Shown here: positions 24,970 through 32,874 of the stretch, piece after piece | Layout of the letters: each line of letters starts with the position of its first letter | How positions within the stretch are numbered: the stretch's first letter is position 1 | Assembly (NCBI GenBank): GCA_004356555.1 | Contig: SMWY01000056.1 | Location: 1 to 46,738, forward strand | DNA length: 46,738 bases | Origin: Candidatus Dadabacteria bacterium | Lineage (GTDB): Bacteria > Desulfobacterota_D > UBA1144 > Nemesobacterales > UBA2774 | Direction: 5' to 3' | Notes under the pieces: generated by a model | What the model saw: only the letters and a program-made list of their open reading frames with translations | Databases searched by the model: none | What the model was told of the DNA's origin: nothing | Program-made: the position numbers and the translations under genes

Positions 24970-26496
24970 GTGACACGTAAACAGATACTTACTTTTATAG
25001 CCATGGGAATAGGAGTTAGTGTAATCACAGTCGATATTGCGGCTATTAATGTTGCTCTGCCTGCTGTAGAAAAGAGCTTTAAGACTACGGTTGGAACAAT
25101 AGAGTGGGTTATAAACGGTTATGCCTTATCATTTGGGGTTTTGATGGTTACATGCGGTAGGTTAGCTGACACCTTCGGACGTAGAAAAATATTCTTTATA
25201 GGATTATTAATATTCGCATTGGCGTCCCTTTTGGGTTCTTTGTCAAATAGCGCAAGTCTGCTAATAGTGGCAAGAGTGGTTCAGGGAGTGGGGGCTGCAA
25301 TGTTGTGGCCTTCGATAATAGGAATTATTTACTCCTCAGTGTCCGAAGAACAAAAGGGATTTGCTATGGGCCTAATTCTCGGCGCTGCAGGGGTGGGAAA
25401 TGCTGCAGGGCCATTAATCGGTGGATTTTTGACTGAATTTGCGTCCTGGCGCTGGGTACTATTCGTTAATGTGCCTCTATGTATTATTGCTGGAATTATC
25501 ACATATTTAGAAGTTGAGAAACAGGATGTGGAGCCCGGGGAAAAGAAAGTCGATTATCTTGGGATATTTACAATTTCATTTTCATTAGTATCCCTACTTT
25601 ATGCTTTGAATATGTTTCCTAATTGGGGCTTGTTATCTTATAAGACTATTTTACTCCTTGTTATGTTCTTAGTTGCCATGGCCCTTTTTATATCGATTGA
25701 GCGGCGGACTAAGGAAGCATTGATACCTAGCGATGTTATGTCAAACGTGCCGTTTATGATTTCGGCAACAACAATGTTTACCGTTATACCCGCTTTTTTC
25801 GCTTTGCTTTTATATTTACCTCAGTATGTGGAGAAATTTCTAGATTACTCACCATTAGGTGCTGGTGCCGCACTTGTTCCTATGCTCCTTAGTTTCGCAT
25901 TAGTAGCACCTATATCCGGTAAGATTTTTAATAGGATAGGTGCAAAAATATCTATCTTTATAGGAATGGTCTTAACATGTATTGGCACTGTAGCCATTAT
26001 TAAATTCGGTTTTGGCTCTAACTATTATGGTTTATTGCCTGGTCTGGTAATTGTTGGAATAGGGCTTGGTTTCACCGTGCCTTCTATTACTACTGCCGCA
26101 GTTGGAGCGGTAAAGGAGTCTAGGGCGAGTCTCGCGGGCGGGATAGTTTATATGTTTCAATTAGTTGGCGGAGCTTTGGGACTGGCTGTAGTAACTACAA
26201 TTTTTACCGATTTTGCCAAAAACGATCTGTTAATTAGGCTAAGCGGCGCAGGTATAAGCGTGTCTCAAACAGAACGATCGGAAATAATTAATTTTATATT
26301 GGGGAGCGGAAGTAAACAGGTGCTGTCTGATAGTTTAGGACAGGAAAAGTTTGTAGAGGTTTTCACACATATACACCATGCTTATATAACTGGAATTGAT
26401 GCCGGACTGGCGTTTGCAGCTTTGTTTGTTGCTGTAGGGGCTTTGTTAGCTTTATTTTTTGTTAAAGGAAAAGTTAGCCAAAATAACATCGATTAA
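24970..26496 (+). CDS. MFS drug efflux transporter, DHA2/EmrB family (14 helices)
   Basis: The 508-residue protein has about 14 transmembrane segments. MFS motif A is visible in GRLADTFGRRKIFFIG, and motif C, typical of antiporters, in GAAGVGNAAGPLIGG. The N-terminal acidic and polar residues in TVDIAAINVALPAVEK and WVINGYALSFG are standard for the EmrB/QacA-like DHA2 group, which expels hydrophobic toxicants by proton antiport. No EmrA-type adaptor or regulator gene is adjacent. GAGGA precedes the GTG start. Nearby detoxification genes make export of aromatic products plausible. Confidence 0.92.
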   Translation: MTRKQILTFIAMGIGVSVITVDIAAINVALPAVEKSFKTTVGTIEWVINGYALSFGVLMVTCGRLADTFGRRKIFFIGLLIFALASLLGSLSNSASLLIVARVVQGVGAAMLWPSIIGIIYSSVSEEQKGFAMGLILGAAGVGNAAGPLIGGFLTEFASWRWVLFVNVPLCIIAGIITYLEVEKQDVEPGEKKVDYLGIFTISFSLVSLLYALNMFPNWGLLSYKTILLLVMFLVAMALFISIERRTKEALIPSDVMSNVPFMISATTMFTVIPAFFALLLYLPQYVEKFLDYSPLGAGAALVPMLLSFALVAPISGKIFNRIGAKISIFIGMVLTCIGTVAIIKFGFGSNYYGLLPGLVIVGIGLGFTVPSITTAAVGAVKESRASLAGGIVYMFQLVGGALGLAVVTTIFTDFAKNDLLIRLSGAGISVSQTERSEIINFILGSGSKQVLSDSLGQEKFVEVFTHIHHAYITGIDAGLAFAALFVAVGALLALFFVKGKVSQNNID

Positions 26497-26709
26497 GTAC
26501 ATATATCTGTCAAGAAATTTCCCTCTACATATATTTATAACAATAAAGGTAAATCCTCAAGTTTTGCTTTAATATTGTTGCAAATACATAAAAAATTGAT
26601 TGTGGAACATCTTCTTGTGAGTTACCCTTATTCTGCAATTCATAATGATATATTTCTATAAGACTGAGGGCGGGCGGATATTTAACTAATTAGCTGTTAG
26701 GTATAACTT

Positions 26710-29700
26710 GTGAGCAAAATTAAAAAGTTCTCAATCTGGTTATCGGTATCTCTGGGGATTATTGTAATTCTCATAGCCGGCGCCTTTTTTGTCGCTTCTA
26801 AATTAATACAGAAAGATTCGATGAAAGAGAAGATTCACGCTATTATCTCAAAGAAGGTGGGGGGTGAAGTTAAATATGAGAGTATGAATCTTTACCTTTT
26901 TCACTGGCCGCATTTTGTTGTTAAGAATGGCGAGATCTCCATACCTGACAAGCTTAACGGAAGTTTTGATACTCTAGTTATTTATCCAAAAATACTTCCA
27001 CTTCTATTAGGTAATTTTGAATTATCTACATTAATACTTTATAGACCTGATATTACAATTAATTTGCCTGACAAGATTTTTGAGCCTAAAGAAGAAGATA
27101 AAGGGGCCTTTTCTTTTGATGAACATAAAGAACAGTTCATAAATATTCTAAAGCATCTAAACTCTCATGAAAAAGGTCTTGATGCACGAATTGAATACGG
27201 CAAAATAAAGTTAACTAGGTCTGGAGAAAACCTACTTAACTTTAATAATATAAATGCAGTTATATCTTTCCCTGGCAACGTACTGAGCTACAGAATTAAC
27301 AGCAATTCCAATATAAGCGAAAGAATATTCTTTAAGGGGTGGATTAATACAAAATCTTTTGATACAAAAGGCAACATTAACCTCGATGGGTTTAAACCTC
27401 ATATGCTTCTGGAATATCTTTTCCCAAATAATGATTTAATCTCAGAATCCAAGATAGACATGGATTTAAGTTATAAATCAAAGGAATTAAAAGTTCTTCA
27501 GGGTGATCTTGTTATCACTAATTCAAAGATAACTCTAAGTAAGGGAGATGAAGAGTTTGAGATTAGCGCAAAGGAAATAGATGCAGATATATATCTAGAT
27601 GAAAATAAGACAGTCCTCACTTTAAATAATGCTGAGTTTACGTATCCGGATATAAAGGCAAGCGGTGAGCATAGAATTGATAGAAATCTTAATAAGATTA
27701 ATTTAAATCTCAAAGGGAACGATATAAATGTCGAGTCATCCCGTGATGCGGCTCTCTTTATAGCCGGAGAAGATCGTATTGTCGATCTTATTTTTAATAT
27801 AGTAAGGGGCGGGACTATTACTGAGATCAGCCTTGAAGCTAGCGGAGAAAATTTTAAAGATCTATGGAAAAGAGGGAACTTTGAAATTAAAGGAAGTATG
27901 ACTGACGGAAAGGTATTTGTTCCTATAGGTGATTTTGATTTAGTAGATGTATCCGGGGATGCGGTCATAGCTGACGGCAAACTTGAGGGAACAAATCTCA
28001 AAGCAAAATTAGGCAACTCTCTAGGTTATGACGGTACCTTTGTGATTGGTATAGAGGGTCCAATAGGTCCTTTGTATTTGGATATTACAGTTGATTCGGA
28101 TGCTGCCGAGATTCCTTCAATATTGAAAAAGTTTATTGATGATGAGGGGCTTTTATATGAGCTTCAACTTATTAGCAATTTAAAGGGCAAAGCAACTGGT
28201 CAGTTAAAAATCGGAGACAATAAAAAGTCGCCTCAAACTAGTGTCTATGTTTCGGAGTTAAATATAACAGGTGATTACAAAAGGGCGCCTGAACCTGTGC
28301 ATATTCAAGGCAACAAGTTTGATTTCTCGGATAAATCGATAGAATTTGAGGGACTGGATATTGATATCGGCAAATTTTCTTCCCCTCACACTACGGGATC
28401 ATTCCATTGGAAAGAGGACAAATTCCTAAATCTTAGCTTAAAAGATACAGAGGTTGACTTAAGCATAATATTTCCTTTGCTTTCCTCGTTTGAAATTATA
28501 AGACCGCATTTAAGACATATTGAATCTATGTCGGGGTCGGCCTTTTTCTCTACAATTGATTTTACGGGTCCGGTATCTCAGTCCCGCGAGTGGGAAATAA
28601 GTGCCCTTGGCAATATTAATAGCATCAATTTGAATTTAGACGGGTTTGGAAGTGAGATGATCATTTCAAAGGCAGAAATTAAATCCTCCTCTCAAGATAT
28701 GACATTGTCTGATGCAAGTGTTGAAATCAAGGAGAGTGTAATGAGTGTCGGGGTGGTATTAAATGATTATTTTAAAGATAGTTTGAGATTTCGTATGGAT
28801 TTTTATGGTGATATGCTTCCTGACGCGGCAAAACTTTTTTCAGATTACTTTAGTGTCCCTGAGCAGATAAATTTTAATAGCCCAATTTCAATCACCGATT
28901 CCAACCTGATAGTAAAAAAAAAGGTCGATGCATTATCCAAGGCTCCTGATGCTCAAAGAGATTCTAATATTTCTGGTACAAGTAAAGAAATAGAATTGAT
29001 TATGAATATTAGTGCTGAATCCTTTGAATGGGTAGATGTTGATGAAAATGAGGATCTAGAAACTATTGAAGTGACAGATCTGAGCAAGGATAGTCAACAA
29101 AAAAATGATGGAAGTACGTTTAGCGGAAAGATTAATGTGAAATCGGATAATTTTAGCTTTAAGGGTTTTGACTGGGATACCTTAAATGCCAAAGTTTCAA
29201 TACTGGAAGGGGTGGTCGATATAGATGTTAACGAGGCGAGTCTATGCGGTATTTCAACTCCTGGTCTAATTGAGCTCTCTTCCTCATTGTTAAAGCTAGA
29301 GTTTAAACCTTTCACAGAAGAAGAGGATTTAGCTAACGCAATTAAATGCTTATTCGATACAGCCGGTATTATCACTGGAGAATTTAACTTTGATGGTAAT
29401 ATAAGTTCTGATGGGGACATTGTGAATGTTATGAATTCTCTTGAGGGAGAGTTGAAGCTAACATCAACTAAAGGAAGGGTTACCAAATATGGAGGACTGG
29501 CAAGATTTTTCTCGGCGCTTAATTTTGGTGAGATTTTTAGGGGAAACAGCATTGATTATGAAGATGAGGGTTTTCCCTATAGCTTTATAACTGTGACCGC
29601 GGAGATAAATGACGGCCAGTTAATCATTAAGGAAGCCGCTATGGATGGCCCTTCACTTAAAATTGTATGTGAAGGATCTATAGACTTGGTAAATCAAAAA

Positions 29701-29994
29701 CTCGACCTTAAGATCTTAATAATTCCAGTCATGGCGGTGGATTCCGTGATAGAAAAGATACCATTGCTTAAAACTGTTTTAGGTAAAGATTTCGTTTCTA
29801 TACCTATTAAGGTAACAGGGGATATCTCAGACCCTAAAATAGAAGAACTGTCTCCTCATACAATAGGAGCCGGATTATTAGGAATTATTAAACAGACTTT
29901 AAATATCCCCGTAACTCTAGTTAAACCTCTTGACTCCGGCAAGAAAAAAGAAAAGGCTGAGTCCGAATCATCTGAGGAGCCCTCTGGGGATTAA
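26710..29994 (+). CDS. Large AsmA-like inner-membrane-anchored protein
   Basis: This 1094-residue protein has one N-terminal anchor (FSIWLSVSLGIIVILIAGAFFVASKLI) and a long periplasmic portion of repeated beta-rich segments, a typical AsmA/TamB plan. N-terminal features include SKKVGGEVKYESMNLYLF. The C-terminal AsmA-2-like region reads NVMNSLEGELKLTSTKGRVT, LARFFSALNFGEIF, KEAAMDGPSLKIVCEGSIDL and KVTGDISDPKIEELSPHTIG. Proteins of this group bridge inner and outer membranes and help move phospholipids. It starts at GTG, ends with an acidic tail (EKAESESSEEPSGD), and stands alone between the efflux gene and the mscL remnant. Confidence 0.82.
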   Translation: MSKIKKFSIWLSVSLGIIVILIAGAFFVASKLIQKDSMKEKIHAIISKKVGGEVKYESMNLYLFHWPHFVVKNGEISIPDKLNGSFDTLVIYPKILPLLLGNFELSTLILYRPDITINLPDKIFEPKEEDKGAFSFDEHKEQFINILKHLNSHEKGLDARIEYGKIKLTRSGENLLNFNNINAVISFPGNVLSYRINSNSNISERIFFKGWINTKSFDTKGNINLDGFKPHMLLEYLFPNNDLISESKIDMDLSYKSKELKVLQGDLVITNSKITLSKGDEEFEISAKEIDADIYLDENKTVLTLNNAEFTYPDIKASGEHRIDRNLNKINLNLKGNDINVESSRDAALFIAGEDRIVDLIFNIVRGGTITEISLEASGENFKDLWKRGNFEIKGSMTDGKVFVPIGDFDLVDVSGDAVIADGKLEGTNLKAKLGNSLGYDGTFVIGIEGPIGPLYLDITVDSDAAEIPSILKKFIDDEGLLYELQLISNLKGKATGQLKIGDNKKSPQTSVYVSELNITGDYKRAPEPVHIQGNKFDFSDKSIEFEGLDIDIGKFSSPHTTGSFHWKEDKFLNLSLKDTEVDLSIIFPLLSSFEIIRPHLRHIESMSGSAFFSTIDFTGPVSQSREWEISALGNINSINLNLDGFGSEMIISKAEIKSSSQDMTLSDASVEIKESVMSVGVVLNDYFKDSLRFRMDFYGDMLPDAAKLFSDYFSVPEQINFNSPISITDSNLIVKKKVDALSKAPDAQRDSNISGTSKEIELIMNISAESFEWVDVDENEDLETIEVTDLSKDSQQKNDGSTFSGKINVKSDNFSFKGFDWDTLNAKVSILEGVVDIDVNEASLCGISTPGLIELSSSLLKLEFKPFTEEEDLANAIKCLFDTAGIITGEFNFDGNISSDGDIVNVMNSLEGELKLTSTKGRVTKYGGLARFFSALNFGEIFRGNSIDYEDEGFPYSFITVTAEINDGQLIIKEAAMDGPSLKIVCEGSIDLVNQKLDLKILIIPVMAVDSVIEKIPLLKTVLGKDFVSIPIKVTGDISDPKIEELSPHTIGAGLLGIIKQTLNIPVTLVKPLDSGKKKEKAESESSEEPSGD

Positions 29995-30018
29995 ATATAC
30001 ATTCTATTAATCCTGCTA

Positions 30019-30129
30019 TTACTTCTGTCTTAGAAGGTCCCTGATTTCTGCTACGAGCTGTTCCTCTTTTGGCGGTTGTGGAGGTATTTCTGGGGCCGCT
30101 TCTTCTCTCTTTAGATTGCTCCAGAGAAA
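30019..30129 (-). pseudogene. mscL: mscL remnant (C-terminal tail only)
   Basis: On the minus strand one frame reads NLKREEAAPEIPPQPPKEEQ followed by LVAEIRDLLRQK and a stop. This matches the end of the large-conductance mechanosensitive channel, which typically reads 'LKRKEEAAP...SKEExLLTEIRDLL'. It is open for only 36 residues; a TGA lies just before (30130-30132), and the two membrane helices of MscL are absent. The adjacent upstream bases give no recognisable MscL sequence in any frame. It is probably debris from a deleted mscL, although MscL-like tail motifs also occur in other small membrane proteins. Confidence 0.55.
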
Positions 30130-30197
30130 TCATTGGGGCATACAGATATGTAAATCAAGTATTTTTATGATATATATAACAAGAAATTCCCAGGCAA

Positions 30198-30878
30198 ATG
30201 ACAGTCCATTTACTAGATGATACTTTAGTATTTCCGCATCCGATGTGTGCGGAGCCTAACGGTCTACTTGCAGTTGGCGGCGATCTTAGTGTGGACAGAT
30301 TGCTTTTAGCTTACAAAAATGGCATTTTCCCATGGTACTCAGAAGGTGATCCAATAATGTGGTTCTCTCCGAATCCTAGACTGGTTTTATTCCTGGATGA
30401 TTTATATGTTTCAAGCAAATTAAAAAAAATCATTCGATCAAATATCTTTGAGGTCAGATTCGATACTTCATTTCACTATGTTCTTACACGATGCGCTCAG
30501 AATGATCGGAGGGGGCAGGATGGAACATGGATTACGGATGATATGGTCAAAGCTTATGTCAATTTGCATGAAGAAGGGTATGCGCACTCAGTTGAAACAT
30601 TTCACGGCGGGAAGTTAGTAGGAGGGTTGTACGGGGTTTCTCTGGGAGGTGTCTTTTTCGGAGAGTCCATGTTTTTTGAAATGAACAACGCCTCAAAGGT
30701 TGCATTGTATCATCTTGTGGAGAAACTACGTTCATGGGATTTTGACTTTATTGACTCTCAAGTACCAAACGACCATATGAAAGGCTTGGGAGGTAGGGAA
30801 TTAGAGAGGGAGGAGTTTCTCAGGATGCTAGAAAGTTCATTAGGAAAGAAAACCATATTGGGTAACTGGGGTCTTTAA
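30198..30878 (+). CDS. aat: Leucyl/phenylalanyl-tRNA-protein transferase
   Basis: Aat moves Leu or Phe from charged tRNA onto N-terminal Lys or Arg of proteins, marking them for ClpSAP degradation. The 226-residue length is typical. Motifs include GLLAVGGDLSVDRLLLAYKN, GIFPWYSEGDPIMWFSPNPR, GTWITDDMVKAYVNLHEEGY, GGLYGVSLGGVFFGESMF and FIDSQVPNDH, all characteristic of the family. The gene stands alone. No clpS or clpA gene is in view. Confidence 0.95.
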   Translation: MTVHLLDDTLVFPHPMCAEPNGLLAVGGDLSVDRLLLAYKNGIFPWYSEGDPIMWFSPNPRLVLFLDDLYVSSKLKKIIRSNIFEVRFDTSFHYVLTRCAQNDRRGQDGTWITDDMVKAYVNLHEEGYAHSVETFHGGKLVGGLYGVSLGGVFFGESMFFEMNNASKVALYHLVEKLRSWDFDFIDSQVPNDHMKGLGGRELEREEFLRMLESSLGKKTILGNWGL

Positions 30879-30909
30879 TTTTAGAATAATAAAGTCAGAT
30901 TGATCTAAA

Positions 30910-30937
30910 TTGAAAAATAAGTACAGACTGGTATAAT
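30910..30937 (+). promoter_or_regulatory. Strong sigma-70-like promoter with extended -10
   Basis: TTGAAA (30910-30915), a 16-base spacer, and TATAAT (30932-30937) preceded by TG-N. It lies about 105 bases upstream of the nucleotidyltransferase gene, giving a long leader. Confidence 0.6.
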
Positions 30938-31049
30938 CACAGCTTCGTTTAAGTTGGATGATTGATAGCGCAGTGCTTTACGCCTTTTTAATCACATCCT
31001 ATTTTATCCATTAAATGTAATCAGAAATTATAATGAAAGGAGACTTCTT

Positions 31050-31508
31050 ATGAGTGAATGGACATTTACAAATTATGGACATCCTGATATAAAGCCTGAT
31101 AACGGTAAAAGGGCTATCTTTATAGGCAGGTATCAACCTTATCACATTGGACATGTGAGTTTGATAAAACAGAAATTGGACAATGGTGTTCCATGCTTAA
31201 TTATGGTTAGAGATATACCGCCGGATGACAAAAACCCATTTACAACTGAGCAGACAGTTGACATGATTAAGAAATATCATGAGAGCAAAGGTGATGATGT
31301 TGTGGTAATGATAATTCCTGATATTGAGTCCGTTAATTGGGGAAGAGGTGTCGGTTATGAAATGAATGAGTTCTCCCCGCCTGAAAATATTGGTTGGGTT
31401 TCCGCTACTAAGATCAGAGCTTCAGTTACTGAAGGTAACGATGAATGGAGAGAATTAGTGGATGAATCAATCCAGGCAGATGTCGTTAGATATCTTAAGG
31501 GAGAGTAA
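31050..31508 (+). CDS. Adenylyltransferase/cytidylyltransferase-like nucleotidyltransferase
   Basis: This is a 152-residue protein of the HxGH nucleotidyltransferase superfamily. IFIGRYQPYHIGHVSLIK carries HIGH at residues 32-35, and a later SATKIRAS (118-125) matches the ISxTxIR motif. Both bind ATP or CTP phosphates in NadM, RibL, CoaD and related enzymes. The protein is short and has no extra domain, so the substrate cannot be read; NMN is a plausible candidate because the GRYQPYHIGH form is seen in archaeal-type NMN adenylyltransferases. AAAGGAGA precedes the ATG. A strong promoter lies upstream and a strong terminator follows. Confidence 0.85.
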   Translation: MSEWTFTNYGHPDIKPDNGKRAIFIGRYQPYHIGHVSLIKQKLDNGVPCLIMVRDIPPDDKNPFTTEQTVDMIKKYHESKGDDVVVMIIPDIESVNWGRGVGYEMNEFSPPENIGWVSATKIRASVTEGNDEWRELVDESIQADVVRYLKGE

Positions 31509-31563
31509 TTAACTCTCTTTTTCCCTTCTTTTCTTATTCCTAAAGAAAATTCAGATTATTAAT

Positions 31564-31599
31564 AGGGACGGTCTTTGGAAGCCGTCTCTAATTTTCATT
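31564..31599 (+). terminator. Intrinsic terminator after the nucleotidyltransferase gene
   Basis: AGGGACGG (31564-31571) pairs with CCGTCTCT (31582-31589) with one G-U, followed by AATTTTCATTT. Confidence 0.7.
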
Positions 31600-31680
31600 T
31601 GATATATCCTCTTTTTTAACTTGTTGATTTCAGATAAACTTTCTTAAAATATATTGTTCCTCAAAAGGAATGGATAAATT

Positions 31681-31995
31681 ATGGGAGAAGGAGAAAAGAA
31701 ATTTAAAAGCTTTTCTGAATTTTATCCGTATTATCTTTCAGAACATGGGAATCCTGTAAACCGGAGGCTCCATTTCTTTGGATCCTTATTAACAATAATA
31801 GTAGTTTTATTCGTAATTATTACCCAAACATGGATAGCTCTTATCCTAGTGCCTATACTGGGTTACGGATTTGCCTGGATAGGACATTATTTTGTAGAAA
31901 AGAACAAGCCTGCAACATTTACTTACCCATTGTACAGTTTAATGGGTGACTGGGTCATGTTTAAAGATATACTTACCGGGAAAATAAAACTTTAG
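31681..31995 (+). CDS. DUF962 / Mpo1-like membrane protein
   Basis: The 104-residue protein matches DUF962: FSEFYPYYLSEHGNPVNRRL, HFFGSLLTI, GYGFAWIGHYFVEKNKPATF and YPLYSLMGDWVMF. The three conserved histidines (His22, His31, His69) correspond to residues used by yeast Mpo1, an iron-dependent dioxygenase of fatty-acid alpha-oxidation. Two transmembrane helices sit at about residues 32-48 and 52-68. No activity has been shown for most bacterial members. It stands alone, followed 86 bases later by a glutamine amidotransferase. Confidence 0.88.
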   Translation: MGEGEKKFKSFSEFYPYYLSEHGNPVNRRLHFFGSLLTIIVVLFVIITQTWIALILVPILGYGFAWIGHYFVEKNKPATFTYPLYSLMGDWVMFKDILTGKIKL

Positions 31996-32081
31996 TATTA
32001 TTCTATTAACTGTAATAACAAGGTAAAATCTACTCTCTCTTTATTTAAACTCATAATATGAAATAGGGGTGCATCAAGACA

Positions 32082-32828
32082 ATGCCGAGGTTGTTAGTTC
32101 TTCAACATGTTGCACATGAAATTTTAGGTACTCTGGATCCGCTATTAAGGGATGCCGGATTCAGGATCAAATATGTTAATTTCGAACGTCATCCGGATGC
32201 CGAGCCTGAATTAGAGGGTTATGATGGGTTGATTGTTTTGGGTGGGCCTATGAATGTTGATGAAGTTGATAAGTACCCTAATTTGCAGACTGAAATGAAT
32301 CTTATCAAAAGGGCGGTAGAAAAAGAGTTCCCAATCCTAGCTATATGTCTTGGATCACAACTATTGGCAAAAGCCCTTGGAGCTAAGGTTAGAAAAAATC
32401 CTGAAAAGGAAATAGGATGGTATGACCTTTCTCCTACAGAAGAGGGAAAAAACGATCCTCTGATCTCAAATTTTAAGCATGTAGAAAGAATCTTTCAGTG
32501 GCATGGCTACACATTTGAGCTGCCTGAAGGAGCTACTCTCCTTGCTTTTTCTCCTCTTTGTAAAAACCAAGCGTTTAGATATGGAGAGTATGTATATGGT
32601 TTCCAGTTTCATCTTGAAGTTGATACGCCTATGATAGAGCGTTGGCTCCGAGTGCCTGAAAACAAGAAAGAGATCGAGGATTTAAACGGTAAGATTGATT
32701 CGGAGCAAATTAGAGTCGAGACCCCGGATTTTATTAGTCGCCTTAACGAACTCAGCAACTCGGTATTCGGCAATTTTATAGAGTTGTTCGGCTATAATAA
32801 GAAGCGAAAAACTTTACCTTCAAGATAG
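32082..32828 (+). CDS. Class I glutamine amidotransferase (GMP synthase-like)
   Basis: This is a 248-residue free-standing amidotransferase. The nucleophile is Cys89 in AICLGSQLLAKALGAKV. The triad is completed by His177 and Glu179 in FQFHLEV. LIVLGGPMNVDE carries the oxyanion glycines. Members supply ammonia or act as gamma-glutamyl hydrolases on small amines and are often annotated as GMP synthase-like. No synthetase domain or partner gene is adjacent, so the acceptor is unknown. It converges on the LonB-type protease gene, with 13 bases between. Confidence 0.87.
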   Translation: MPRLLVLQHVAHEILGTLDPLLRDAGFRIKYVNFERHPDAEPELEGYDGLIVLGGPMNVDEVDKYPNLQTEMNLIKRAVEKEFPILAICLGSQLLAKALGAKVRKNPEKEIGWYDLSPTEEGKNDPLISNFKHVERIFQWHGYTFELPEGATLLAFSPLCKNQAFRYGEYVYGFQFHLEVDTPMIERWLRVPENKKEIEDLNGKIDSEQIRVETPDFISRLNELSNSVFGNFIELFGYNKKRKTLPSR

Positions 32829-32830
32829 TG

Positions 32831-32874
32831 ACCAATAATTTCTAATCTGACCCAGTTCTTTTTTTATTATTGGT
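32831..32874. repeat. Inverted repeat at the convergent ends of the amidotransferase and protease genes
   Basis: ACCAATAAT (32831-32839) and ATTATTGGT (32866-32874) are perfect nine-base arms around a 26-base loop that includes the last codons of the protease gene, followed by ATTTT on the plus strand. Possibly a terminator for plus-strand transcripts; the stem is weak. Confidence 0.35.

Noticed and set aside
27498..28016. 172-codon frame opposite the AsmA-like gene
   Set aside because: Ser/Leu/Pro-rich antisense shadow of a protein rich in Asp/Lys/Ile; no motif or ribosome site.
29921..30133. 70-codon minus-strand frame over the mscL remnant and the end of the AsmA-like gene
   Set aside because: Arg/Ser/Thr-rich sequence with no family; the overlapping frame instead gives a good MscL tail.
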